Shown here: positions 8,717-16,105 of the stretch, piece after piece
Layout: each line of letters opens with the position of its first letter
Position numbering within the stretch: the first letter of the stretch is position 1
From: DAOUJW01 sp034421015
Lineage (GTDB): Bacteria > Chloroflexota > Dehalococcoidia > Lucifugimonadales > UBA2985
Direction: 5' to 3'
DNA: 64,000 bases
Assembly (NCBI GenBank): GCA_034421015.1
Contig: DAOUKT010000019.1
Location: 1 to 64,000, forward strand
Made by a program: the position numbers and the translations under genes
Notes under the pieces: generated by a model
Database searches by the model: none
Told to the model about the DNA's origin: nothing
The model's input: the letters and a program-made list of their open reading frames with translations, nothing else

Positions 8717-9874
8717 TCAGCAATCCGGCAGGCCGAGCTCGTCCAGGTCGTTGCTCCTCACGTCCCCCAACCCGGCGGGGATGCACCCGCTCAACTGGTT
8801 TCCGTAGAGATACAGCCCTCCCAAGTTGGAGAGGTTGCCCAGTTCCGCCGGTATCTCTCCGCTCAGTTCGTTATATCCCAGGTACAGCCCTCCCAAGTTG
8901 GCGAGGTTGCCCAACTCCGCCGGTATCTCACCGCTCAGTTGGTTCTTGTACAGTTCCACCTTTCGCAAGTTGGAGAGGTTGCCGAGCTCCGCCGGTATCT
9001 CGCCGCTCAGTTGGTTCCTGGACAGGTACAACCATTCCAAGTCGGAGAGATTGCCAAGCTCTGCTGGTGTCTCGCCACTCAGTTGGTTCCTGGAAAGTTC
9101 CAGATACGACAGGCGTGAGAGATTGCCGAACTCCGCCGGTATCTCGCCGCTCAGTTGGTTCTGGGACAGGCCCAGAATCTCTAGGCTGGCGAGATTGCCA
9201 AGCTCTGCCGGTATCTCGCCGCTCAGTTGGTTCTCGTCTAGGAACAGCCATTCCAAGTTGGAGAGGTTGCCAAGCTCTGCCGGAATCTCGCCACTCAGTT
9301 GGTTCTCGCTCAAGACCAGCCTTTTCAGGTTGGAGAGGTTGCCAAACTCCGCCGGTATCTCGCCGCTCAACTCGTTCGCGGACAGGTACAGCCATTCCAG
9401 GTTGGAGAGGTTGCCAAGCTCCGCCGGTATCTCGCCGCTCAGTTGGTTATCGGCCAGGTACAGCTCGACAACGCGGCCACCAGCGTTGGTTGTGACGCCG
9501 CTCCACTCGCTCAAGGGCTCATCGCTCAGCCAGTTGTCTTTGTCACTCCAGTTGGGCCCGCCCGTGGCCTCGTAAAGGGCGACCAGCGCCTCCCGGTCGG
9601 TGGCCGCCGAGGTCTGCTCTGCGGGAATGGGCGTGGCTGCTAGAGTGGACGCGGGAACAGATGTTGCTGCGGCCCCAGGTGTAGGCGTGGCCCCCGACGT
9701 GGGCGTGGGATTGCCAGCCTCGCGGCTGGTCGAGGTGGGCGCATCCCCGCCGGAGTCTCCGCCGTCCCCGGGATCATCGGAGCCGCAGGCGGCCAGCAGA
9801 AGCATGAAGGCCAGGGCCGCGGCAAGAATCCCGGGCAGCATGTTCAGTCGCATGGCAATGTTCTCCGTTCTCAT
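8717..9874 (-). CDS. Leucine-rich-repeat lipoprotein, longest simple array member
   Basis: Predicted 385 residues from the ATG at 9874 (MRTENIAMRLNMLPG) with GGAGAC upstream. Lipobox LLAAC, a Ser/Thr/Pro linker, N-cap (DREALVALYEATGGPNW, NWLSDEPLSEWSGV), then about ten 24-residue LRRs and a Cys C-cap. Two repeats carry Phe in place of the consensus Leu (AEFGNL). The exposed x positions differ from repeat to repeat while framework positions are almost invariant. That fits a binding surface diversified by repeat shuffling. Confidence 0.85.
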   Translation of the reverse strand: MRTENIAMRLNMLPGILAAALAFMLLLAACGSDDPGDGGDSGGDAPTSTSREAGNPTPTSGATPTPGAAATSVPASTLAATPIPAEQTSAATDREALVALYEATGGPNWSDKDNWLSDEPLSEWSGVTTNAGGRVVELYLADNQLSGEIPAELGNLSNLEWLYLSANELSGEIPAEFGNLSNLKRLVLSENQLSGEIPAELGNLSNLEWLFLDENQLSGEIPAELGNLASLEILGLSQNQLSGEIPAEFGNLSRLSYLELSRNQLSGETPAELGNLSDLEWLYLSRNQLSGEIPAELGNLSNLRKVELYKNQLSGEIPAELGNLANLGGLYLGYNELSGEIPAELGNLSNLGGLYLYGNQLSGCIPAGLGDVRSNDLDELGLPDC

Positions 9875-9908
9875 TTCGCCGTCTCCTTTCATTTGCGACT
9901 CAGGTCGC

Positions 9909-10850
9909 TCAGCAATCCGGCAGGCCAAGCTCGTCCAGGTCGTTGTCCGACACGTCCCGCAACCCAGCGGGGATGCACCCGCTCAACTGATTGCGAGAGA
10001 GGAACAGTTGCGACAGATTAGTGAGGTTGCCCAGTTCCGGCGGTATCTCCCCGCTCAGTTGGTTCTCGCCCATGTACAACTCCTCTAGGTTAGAGAGGCT
10101 GCTGAGTTCCGCCGGTATCTCCCCGCTCAACTGGTTGTTGGAGAGCCACAGCACTTCTAGGTTGGAGAGGTTGCCCAACTCCGGCGGTATCTCGCCGCTC
10201 AGTCGGTTACCGGTCAGGTCCAGAATCTCCAGACTGGAGAGATTGCCGAGCTCTAGCGGTATCTCGCCGCTCAACTCGTTCTGGATGAGCCGCAGCTCTT
10301 GCAAGCTGGTGAGGTTACCCAGTTCTGCCGGTATCTCGCCGCTCAACTGGTTGCCAAAGAGGCCCAGCCATTCCAAGTTGGAGAGGTTGCCAAGCTCCGC
10401 CGGTATCTCCCCGCTCAGTTGGTTATAGGACAGGGAAAGATAGACAACGCGGCCCTCGTCATTGGTTGCGACGCCATCCCATTCGCTCAATGGCGCGTCG
10501 CTCAGCCAGTTGGTGTTATTGGCCCAGTTGTCGCCGTCGGTGGCGTTGTAGAGCGCGACCAGAGCCTCCCGGTCGCTGGCCGCCGAGGTCTGATCCGCGG
10601 GAATGGGCGTGGCTGCTGACTTGGACGCGGGAACAGATGTTGCTGCGGCCCCAGGTGTAGGCGTGGCCCCGGACGTGGGCGTGGGATTGCCAGCCTCGCG
10701 GCTGCTTGCGGTGGGCACATCCCCGCCGGACTCTCCGCCGCCCCCGGTATCATCGGAGCCGCAGGCGGCCAGCAGAAGCGTGAGGGCCAGGGCCGCGGCA
10801 AGAATCCCGGGCAGTATGGTCAGTCGCATGACAATGTTCTCCGTTCTCAT
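9909..10850 (-). CDS. Leucine-rich-repeat lipoprotein, first intact gene of the array
   Basis: Predicted 313 residues from the ATG at 10850 (MRTENIVMRLTILPG) with GGAGAC upstream. Lipobox LLAAC, Ser/Thr/Pro linker, N-cap (DREALVALYNATDGDNW, NWLSDAPLSEWDGV), about seven LRRs and a C-cap with LSGCIPAGL and a terminal Cys. Its upstream side is the truncated end of another LRR gene rather than a recognisable promoter, so the original array promoter may have been lost or lie further right. Confidence 0.85.
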   Translation of the reverse strand: MRTENIVMRLTILPGILAAALALTLLLAACGSDDTGGGGESGGDVPTASSREAGNPTPTSGATPTPGAAATSVPASKSAATPIPADQTSAASDREALVALYNATDGDNWANNTNWLSDAPLSEWDGVATNDEGRVVYLSLSYNQLSGEIPAELGNLSNLEWLGLFGNQLSGEIPAELGNLTSLQELRLIQNELSGEIPLELGNLSSLEILDLTGNRLSGEIPPELGNLSNLEVLWLSNNQLSGEIPAELSSLSNLEELYMGENQLSGEIPPELGNLTNLSQLFLSRNQLSGCIPAGLRDVSDNDLDELGLPDC

Positions 10851-10884
10851 TTCGCCGTCTCCTTCCATTTGCGGCTCAGATCGC

Positions 10885-10965
10885 TCAGCAATCCGGCAGG
10901 GATGCACCCGCTCGACCGGTTCCGTCAAGGGTCAGATTTTTCAGAGTGGGCAGACTGCCCAACTC
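10885..10965 (-). pseudogene. Remnant of an LRR gene 3' end
   Basis: Read on the minus strand to the stop at 10885-10887, it encodes one LRR-like stretch (ELGSLPTLKNLTLDG) running directly into a shortened C-cap ending LPDC. The repeats and leader of the gene are gone. An in-frame stop lies just upstream. The usual 34-base spacer to the next array gene is preserved. Confidence 0.65.
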
Positions 10966-11149
10966 GGCTCACGGCATGGATTGAGGGTTGTGTATCTGGG
11001 CAAACGTCAAGCTTGCTGGTTGCCGGGCGACAAACTTCCGCCCTCGGCAACAGCCGAAGAGGAATCGTACAGCCAACTACCATATAATGTCCGTGTAGTG
11101 TGAATGCGACGCAGGCCGAGGGCACGCGGCCCGCACCCAGGAGGGGCGC

Positions 11150-11346
11150 ATGAAGCAGTCCGACGAGCTGACGCGAGAGAACGAGGCGCTGCGGGGCCGC
11201 CTGTCGCGGCTGAGCGAGGCGGGACGGCGCATCAACGAGAGCCCGGAGATGGACGAGGTGAGAAAGGGCCATTCTCACACCCTGAACCATACCGGCTGAA
11301 AGACCCGGACATCGACTACGGCGAACGCCGGGTGACCGTGGCCGTG
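11150..11346 (+). pseudogene. Gutted GAF-kinase-regulator fusion gene (third paralogue)
   Basis: The ATG at 11150 opens a frame encoding LRGRLSRLSEAGRRINES, matching the N-terminal coiled segment of both intact kinase/regulator fusions (12.1 and 58.6 kb). After about 35 codons the homology stops. In another frame LKDPDIDYGERRVTVAV then matches the start of their DNA-binding domain (LTIDYAQRRVTLAG). Some 600 central residues are missing. The right end runs straight into a recombinase tail at 11347. This is a multi-step deletion remnant. Confidence 0.7.
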
Positions 11347-11409
11347 AGTCCACCAGAGTTGATAAAAGCAAGAGCTTTCAAAAGGGAATTATATACTTGT
11401 GCACATTGA
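11347..11409 (+). pseudogene. Orphan 3' end of a serine recombinase gene
   Basis: Encodes SPPELIKARAFKREL and a short tail to the TGA at 11407, matching the G/S-P-P-x-L-x-K-S/A-R-T/A-F signature of the recombinase C-terminus. It is joined in frame to the kinase DNA-binding-domain remnant. The central CCACC of the presumed attachment core is kept. It is more diverged than the scraps at 0.1 and 19.6 kb. Confidence 0.55.
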
Positions 11410-11703
11410 CTATCGCCAGAAGGCTTCCCAATCTTCGATGGGGATACCGGAGTCGCTTAGAACCTGCGTCGGGATTTCGATAGTGACGTGCTGGTTGTAC
11501 TCGTATCCTCTGACCTGCCGCCAGAGAAGGAAGGCCAAGACTTTGAGATGTTCATTGCTCAGCCGCATAGTCACAAGGTTTTTGGGCGGTGGCGGATTGA
11601 GTGACGGAGCATGTGGGTCGTCCAGCGAGAAGGTTAAACATGATCCAAAGGCTGTTACCGTGACGGTGGAGCCGTCTGCAAATACGTCTACTGGTTCTGA
11701 CAT
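11410..11703 (-). CDS. Small protein of unknown function
   Basis: 97 residues; AGGAGGACAG precedes the ATG at 11703. The N-terminal half is rich in beta-formers (STVTVTAFGSCLTFSLD) and the C-terminal half looks helical (LKVLAFLLWRQVRGY), ending IPIEDWEAFWR. No signal peptide or membrane segment. It starts 9 bases after the zinc-ribbon gene on the same strand, so the two are probably one operon. Confidence 0.6.
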   Translation of the reverse strand: MSEPVDVFADGSTVTVTAFGSCLTFSLDDPHAPSLNPPPPKNLVTMRLSNEHLKVLAFLLWRQVRGYEYNQHVTIEIPTQVLSDSGIPIEDWEAFWR

Positions 11704-11712
11704 TCTGTCCTC

Positions 11713-11904
11713 CTATAATCCCTGGTCACAGACTGCAGCGAACATCCCAACTATCATCAGCAATATGCCGAACACGATGAGGTAGCCACATCCCTTGAGA
11801 TACGTCTTGCAACCCTGCCCTGGTTTCTTTGCTCCACACCTTGGGCAGAAGTCGGCGTCCATGTCTACCGGGTTGCCACACACCCGACATGGTTCTAATG
11901 GCAT
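11713..11904 (-). CDS. Small zinc-ribbon membrane protein
   Basis: 63 residues with AGGAGGACTCC before the ATG at 11904. Two CxxC pairs (CRVCGN and CPRCGAK) in the first 25 residues form a zinc-ribbon-like knuckle. They are followed by one strongly hydrophobic segment (YLIVFGILLMIVGMFAAV). Such zinc-ribbon plus one-helix proteins are common and mostly uncharacterised. First gene of a two-gene operon with the 97-residue protein. Confidence 0.65.
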   Translation of the reverse strand: MPLEPCRVCGNPVDMDADFCPRCGAKKPGQGCKTYLKGCGYLIVFGILLMIVGMFAAVCDQGL

Positions 11905-12026
11905 GGAGTCCTCCTGTCACTTGCCTGCCCTTTTGTCATACCACCTCGGAGAGACGCTTAACCTAGAGTGTACACAAATATATAATCCCCATCTATTTCC
12001 GTTCGTCCACTATTGGGAATATTTTC

Positions 12027-12043
12027 GGTAACTTATTGTTACC
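12027..12043. promoter_or_regulatory. Palindrome in front of the sensor-kinase gene
   Basis: GGTAAC and GTTACC form perfect 6-base arms around TTATT, ending 9 bases before the ATG at 12053, where a ribosome-binding site would normally lie. It is a possible operator, perhaps for the winged-helix domain of the gene's own product. Confidence 0.4.
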
Positions 12044-12052
12044 ATCCGCCGA

Positions 12053-14500
12053 ATGAGGGATAATTGGCCCGCGAACGCCGATTCCTACAGAGGTGACGAC
12101 TTGGACCGACCGGACGAGCGAGACCTACGGATACGGGAGCTGGAGGAGCGTCTCTCCCGCCTGAGCGAGGCCGGTCTTCGCATCACCGAAGACCTGGATT
12201 TCAACACCGTGCTGCAGGGGGTGCTCGACTCCGCGCGCTCCCTCACCGGGGCCCGTTACGGCGTCATCGCCCTGCACGGCGACGATGGGGCGTCCCAGGA
12301 CTTCCTCTCCTCCGGGATGACCCCTGACGAGACGGACAGGCTGTGGGCGAGCCCAGGCTGGTCGAGCCACTTCGCATACCTGAGCGCGGTCCCGGGGACC
12401 CTGCGCATCCCCGACCTGCTCGGCCACATCAGGTCGCTGGGCCTTCCGGAGCTGGTTCCCCCGGTGGCGGTGAGCGAGAACGTGTCCTTCATGGCGACCC
12501 CGGTCCTGCACCGGGGAGAGCGTGTCGGCAGCATCTTCCTCGCCGAGAAGGAGCACGGTCGGGAATTCACGCGGGAGGACGAGGAGACGCTGGCGCTCTT
12601 CGCCTCCCAGGCTGCGATGGCCATCGGCAACGCCCGCAGGCACCGGGAGGAGCAGCGCGCCAGGGCCGACCTTGAGACGCTGGTCGACACCTCGCCGGTG
12701 GGCGTCGTGGTATTCGACGCCGCGACGGGAGCCCCCAAGTCCTTCAACCGCGAGGCCATGAGGATCGTCGACAGCCTGCGCAATCCCGGCCAGTCGCCCC
12801 AGGACCTTCTCGCCGTGGTGATTTTCAGACGGGCCGACGGGCGGGAGGTCTCGCTGCGGGAGTTCCCCATGGTGCAGGCCCTCAGCGCTGGGGAGACGGT
12901 GCGGGCCGAGGAGGTGGTCATCAGCGTTCCGGATGGACGCAGCGTAACCACCCTGATCAATGCTACCCCTATCCGCTCGGAGGAAGGGGGCGTCGAGTCG
13001 ATGGTCGTCACCCTCCAGGACATGGCCGAGGTCGAGGAGCTGCAGCGTATGCGGGCCGAGTTCCTGGCGATGGTCAGCCACGAGCTGAGGATGCCACTCA
13101 CCTCCATCATGGGCTCTGCAACGGCTCTTCTGGACACCGCATTGGACCTCGACCCCGCCGTGGTGCGCCAGTTTGTCCGCATCATCGGGGACCGGGCCAA
13201 GGACATGAACGCCCTGGTCGGCGACCTGTTGGACGTTGCCCGCATCGAGACGGGCACTCTGCCGGTCAGCCCCGAACCGGCGGACGCGGCCGTGCTGGTG
13301 GACCGGGCGAGGAACGCCTTCAGGAGCGCGGGAGGCAGGAACAACCTGGCCATCGACGTCGAGCCGGACCTGCCCCTGGTCATGGCGGACAGGCGGCGCA
13401 TCGCGCAGGTGCTGGGCAACCTGCTGTCCAACGCCGCACGGCACTCCCCGGAGTCGTCGACCATCAGGGTGAGCGCCGAGAGGGGAGACGTTCATGTCTC
13501 GGTCTCCGTGGCCGACGAGGGACGGGGCATCCCGGCCGAGAGCTTCCCCCACCTGTTCCGCAAGTTCTCCAGGGCGCAGTCGGAGGAGCAGGGCGGTGAT
13601 ACGGGGCTGGGCCTCGCCATCTGCAAGGGCATCGTGGAGGCGCACGGCGGCCGCATCTGGGCCGAGAGCGACGGGCCCGGCCTGGGCGCCCGCTTCACCT
13701 TCACCCTGCCGACGGTGGAGGAAGCCGGGAAGGGCGAGGGGACTTCACTCCGGCCCCTCTCGGCCAGGTCCCGGGGGCGCGGACATGGGGACGAGGAACG
13801 TGTGCGCATCCTGGCGGTGGACGACGACCCCAACGATCTTCGCTACGTCCGCGACACCCTCGCCATGTCGGGCTACGAGCCGGTGGTGACCGGAGACCCG
13901 GGGGAGGCAGTCCGGCTTATGAAGGAAGCCAGGCCCGAGCTGGTGCTGCTGGACCTGATGCTTCCAGGGACCGACGGGATAGAGTTGATGAGGGACATCC
14001 TGGACGTGGCGGATGTCCCTGTAATCATCCTGTCCGTCTATGGGCGGGAGGAGGTCGTCACCAGGGCCTTCGAGATGGGGGCCGTCGACTACGTGGTCAA
14101 GCCGTTCTCTTCCACGGAGCTCTCCGCGAGGATCAAGGCGGCCCTGCGCAGGCGGGTGACCGTCGAGCCTTCAGAGTCCTACGTGCTGGGTGACCTGACC
14201 ATCGACTACGCCCAGCGCAGGGTGACTCTTGCCGGCCGCCGGGTGCGGTTGACCCCGACGGAGTACGGGATGCTGGCGGAGCTATCGGCCCACGCCGGAC
14301 GGGTGCTGACCCACGAGCACCTGCTGGAACGGGTCTGGAGGGAGAGGGGCGACGGCAGCGTGCGGCCCGTGCACACCATGGTCAGCAAGCTCCGCCGCAA
14401 GCTGGGCGACGACGCCGGCGACCCCACCTACATCTTCACCGAACCCCGCGTCGGCTTCCGCATGCCGAAGGGGGATGAGACGGGAGAGGTTGACTTGTAG
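12053..14500 (+). CDS. One-protein two-component system: GAF-PAS-histidine kinase-receiver-OmpR-type DNA-binding fusion
   Basis: 815 residues. Order: N-terminal coiled segment, GAF sensor (about 30-190), PAS-like sensor (about 205-330), dimerisation/phosphoacceptor domain with His343 in FLAMVSHELR, ATPase domain with GRGIP and TGLGLAIC boxes, receiver domain with phosphoacceptor Asp634 (LLDLMLPGTDG), and an OmpR/PhoB winged helix (about 705-805, ending YIFTEPRVGFRMP). No membrane segment, so it should sense a cytoplasmic signal and regulate transcription itself. The start lacks a clear Shine-Dalgarno; a TTG about 50 bases downstream has GAGGTG ahead of it and is an alternative. A paralogue is at 56.2-58.6 kb and a ruined third copy lies just upstream. 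Its 3' end carries CCCCACCTACATC at about 14420, a candidate attachment sequence. Confidence 0.9.
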   Translation: MRDNWPANADSYRGDDLDRPDERDLRIRELEERLSRLSEAGLRITEDLDFNTVLQGVLDSARSLTGARYGVIALHGDDGASQDFLSSGMTPDETDRLWASPGWSSHFAYLSAVPGTLRIPDLLGHIRSLGLPELVPPVAVSENVSFMATPVLHRGERVGSIFLAEKEHGREFTREDEETLALFASQAAMAIGNARRHREEQRARADLETLVDTSPVGVVVFDAATGAPKSFNREAMRIVDSLRNPGQSPQDLLAVVIFRRADGREVSLREFPMVQALSAGETVRAEEVVISVPDGRSVTTLINATPIRSEEGGVESMVVTLQDMAEVEELQRMRAEFLAMVSHELRMPLTSIMGSATALLDTALDLDPAVVRQFVRIIGDRAKDMNALVGDLLDVARIETGTLPVSPEPADAAVLVDRARNAFRSAGGRNNLAIDVEPDLPLVMADRRRIAQVLGNLLSNAARHSPESSTIRVSAERGDVHVSVSVADEGRGIPAESFPHLFRKFSRAQSEEQGGDTGLGLAICKGIVEAHGGRIWAESDGPGLGARFTFTLPTVEEAGKGEGTSLRPLSARSRGRGHGDEERVRILAVDDDPNDLRYVRDTLAMSGYEPVVTGDPGEAVRLMKEARPELVLLDLMLPGTDGIELMRDILDVADVPVIILSVYGREEVVTRAFEMGAVDYVVKPFSSTELSARIKAALRRRVTVEPSESYVLGDLTIDYAQRRVTLAGRRVRLTPTEYGMLAELSAHAGRVLTHEHLLERVWRERGDGSVRPVHTMVSKLRRKLGDDAGDPTYIFTEPRVGFRMPKGDETGEVDL

Positions 14501-14595
14501 AGCCTGGAAGGATGGGGTATATGTCGATCCGGGGTTTCAGCGATCTTGGCGCATTGTTTGCGAATCAATCGACGGGCTGGCAAAGAGTGCGCTGC

Positions 14596-16029
14596 ATGAA
14601 GGCAATCGCGCTCGCGGCGTTTGCTATCCTGCTGGCGGCGTGCACTGGCTTGCCGCCGACTCCCACGCTTGCCCCCAGCCCGACACCGGCAATCACGCCA
14701 ACCGCTACGCTGCCTCCAACGCCAATCCCCGCGCCGTCACCTACGGGAACACCCATGCCAACCGCTACGGCAACTGCTACCCCGACCCCGACCTCCACCT
14801 CCACTCCGACTCCGACTTCCACGCCAACCCCCGCGCCATCCCACACACCGGCGCCGCCGACCAAGGCTGACGCCTATGCCGCGTTGTCGCAGCTGCTCCC
14901 CTGGTACGACACGCCCTCTTACCCCGGGGCTCTTATCCCCATCGTTGAAGTGTGGCTGCGCGATGCTGCTTTCGGTCGGGACCTGGCGCAGGCCAATTGG
15001 ATTGCGGACGGCATCAAGCGCCTGGAGAACGACCCCATCTACGGGCTTGGCCTGCTGTACGACTACGACCCCGAACTGGCGCGTAGGATGCTTGCCCACT
15101 CCGCCGAAGATCCCCTGCGGGACCGCAACTCCATGTTCCTGGGCGCGCTGTGGTCCTTGATGACCTACGACCCCGACAAGTTCGAGTTGCTCATAGCGCA
15201 GCCCTGGTTCACGGATGGGCTGGACGGGGAGGAACGCGCCTTCATCGTCGCGATTGACAAGATCACCGGCGTCGATTGGCTCTACGCCGACCTGCTCACC
15301 TCGCCGCGCATAACGCGCTCTAAGGTTGTCACGCTGCCGTTGGCGGGGGAAGTCACTGTCTGGACGTTCTTCAACAGATCGCCGTCCGGCGACTTGCTGG
15401 CGGCAGTCGAACGCGGTTTGCGCGGCGCAGAGGCGCTGATGGGAGCGCCGTTCCCTTCGACCGACGTCATCATTCTGTCGCTGACGCTTGACGATTGCGC
15501 TGACCTCTGCGGCGGAGCCAACTTTGTGGATTCGTTTGTCCTGGTTGCCGAGGCCGGGCTGCCGTTCGGGGATTCAACGCTCTATCACGAAATCGCTCAC
15601 TTCTACCTGACGGCGGAGTTCGGCCCGTTCTGGCTGTACGAAGGCGGCGCCAGCTTCGCCTCGTCGTACACCGCCGCCCTGCCGGACGCCGAGCTGGCGC
15701 CGGAGCCGCTTGACTTGCAGTATTGCCAGGAGAACGGCGTGCCCAATCTGCACACGCTCTACGACTACAGCCACCCCGATCCCGTCGCGCAAGAGACTTG
15801 CGGGTACATCCTGGGCGAATACTTCCTGACGGTGCTCTACAACATCATGGGCGAGCCCGCCTTCTCGGCGGCTATGAGCGAGCTGCACGCGCTGTATCTG
15901 GCGTATGAGTACTACCCGTCGGAGGAACGCGTCTATCAGGCATTCCTGCGGCAAGCGCCACCTGGGCGCACGGCGGCGTTCAACGACGCCTATCGCCAAT
16001 ATCACGGCGGCCCGTTTGTTCCGCCGTAA
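14596..16029 (+). CDS. Lipoprotein with gluzincin-type metallopeptidase domain
   Basis: Predicted 477 residues from the ATG at 14596, chosen because it places a signal peptide (MKAIALAAFAILLAAC) with lipobox; the frame is open further upstream. A long Pro/Thr linker follows. Two or three helical repeats with the W.xDG(I/L) signature (NWIADGIK, PWFTDGLDGEE) come next, then a peptidase core with HEIAH at 331-335 and third ligand Glu349 in WLYEGGAS. It is predicted to be membrane-anchored and outside-facing. It resembles the enzymes at 2.9-5.6 and 50.7-53.0 kb but has no LRR domain. It follows the sensor kinase by about 95 bases in the same direction and could be a target of it. Confidence 0.75.
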   Translation: MKAIALAAFAILLAACTGLPPTPTLAPSPTPAITPTATLPPTPIPAPSPTGTPMPTATATATPTPTSTSTPTPTSTPTPAPSHTPAPPTKADAYAALSQLLPWYDTPSYPGALIPIVEVWLRDAAFGRDLAQANWIADGIKRLENDPIYGLGLLYDYDPELARRMLAHSAEDPLRDRNSMFLGALWSLMTYDPDKFELLIAQPWFTDGLDGEERAFIVAIDKITGVDWLYADLLTSPRITRSKVVTLPLAGEVTVWTFFNRSPSGDLLAAVERGLRGAEALMGAPFPSTDVIILSLTLDDCADLCGGANFVDSFVLVAEAGLPFGDSTLYHEIAHFYLTAEFGPFWLYEGGASFASSYTAALPDAELAPEPLDLQYCQENGVPNLHTLYDYSHPDPVAQETCGYILGEYFLTVLYNIMGEPAFSAAMSELHALYLAYEYYPSEERVYQAFLRQAPPGRTAAFNDAYRQYHGGPFVPP

Positions 16030-16105
16030 GAGCGCCGACCCAACTATTGTGCAAACGGGGAGCCATATATGAGAGATATACCTATTATTGTAGAGAGGTT
16101 GTTCT

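Noticed and set aside
1085..10430. Long plus-strand frames with repeated motifs (for example VGEVAKLRRYLAAQLV) opposite the LRR genes
   Set aside because: They mirror the 72-bp LRR units on the minus strand, lack ribosome-binding sites and signal peptides, and the minus-strand reading gives complete LRR lipoproteins.
458..10965. Regular DNA repeats suggestive of a CRISPR array
   Set aside because: The period is 72 bp, continuous and in frame with LRR coding; there are no conserved repeats separated by unique spacers and no cas genes.
12125..13645. 506-residue minus-strand frame opposite the sensor kinase
   Set aside because: High-GC shadow frame with no domain, while the plus strand encodes a complete kinase with all motifs.
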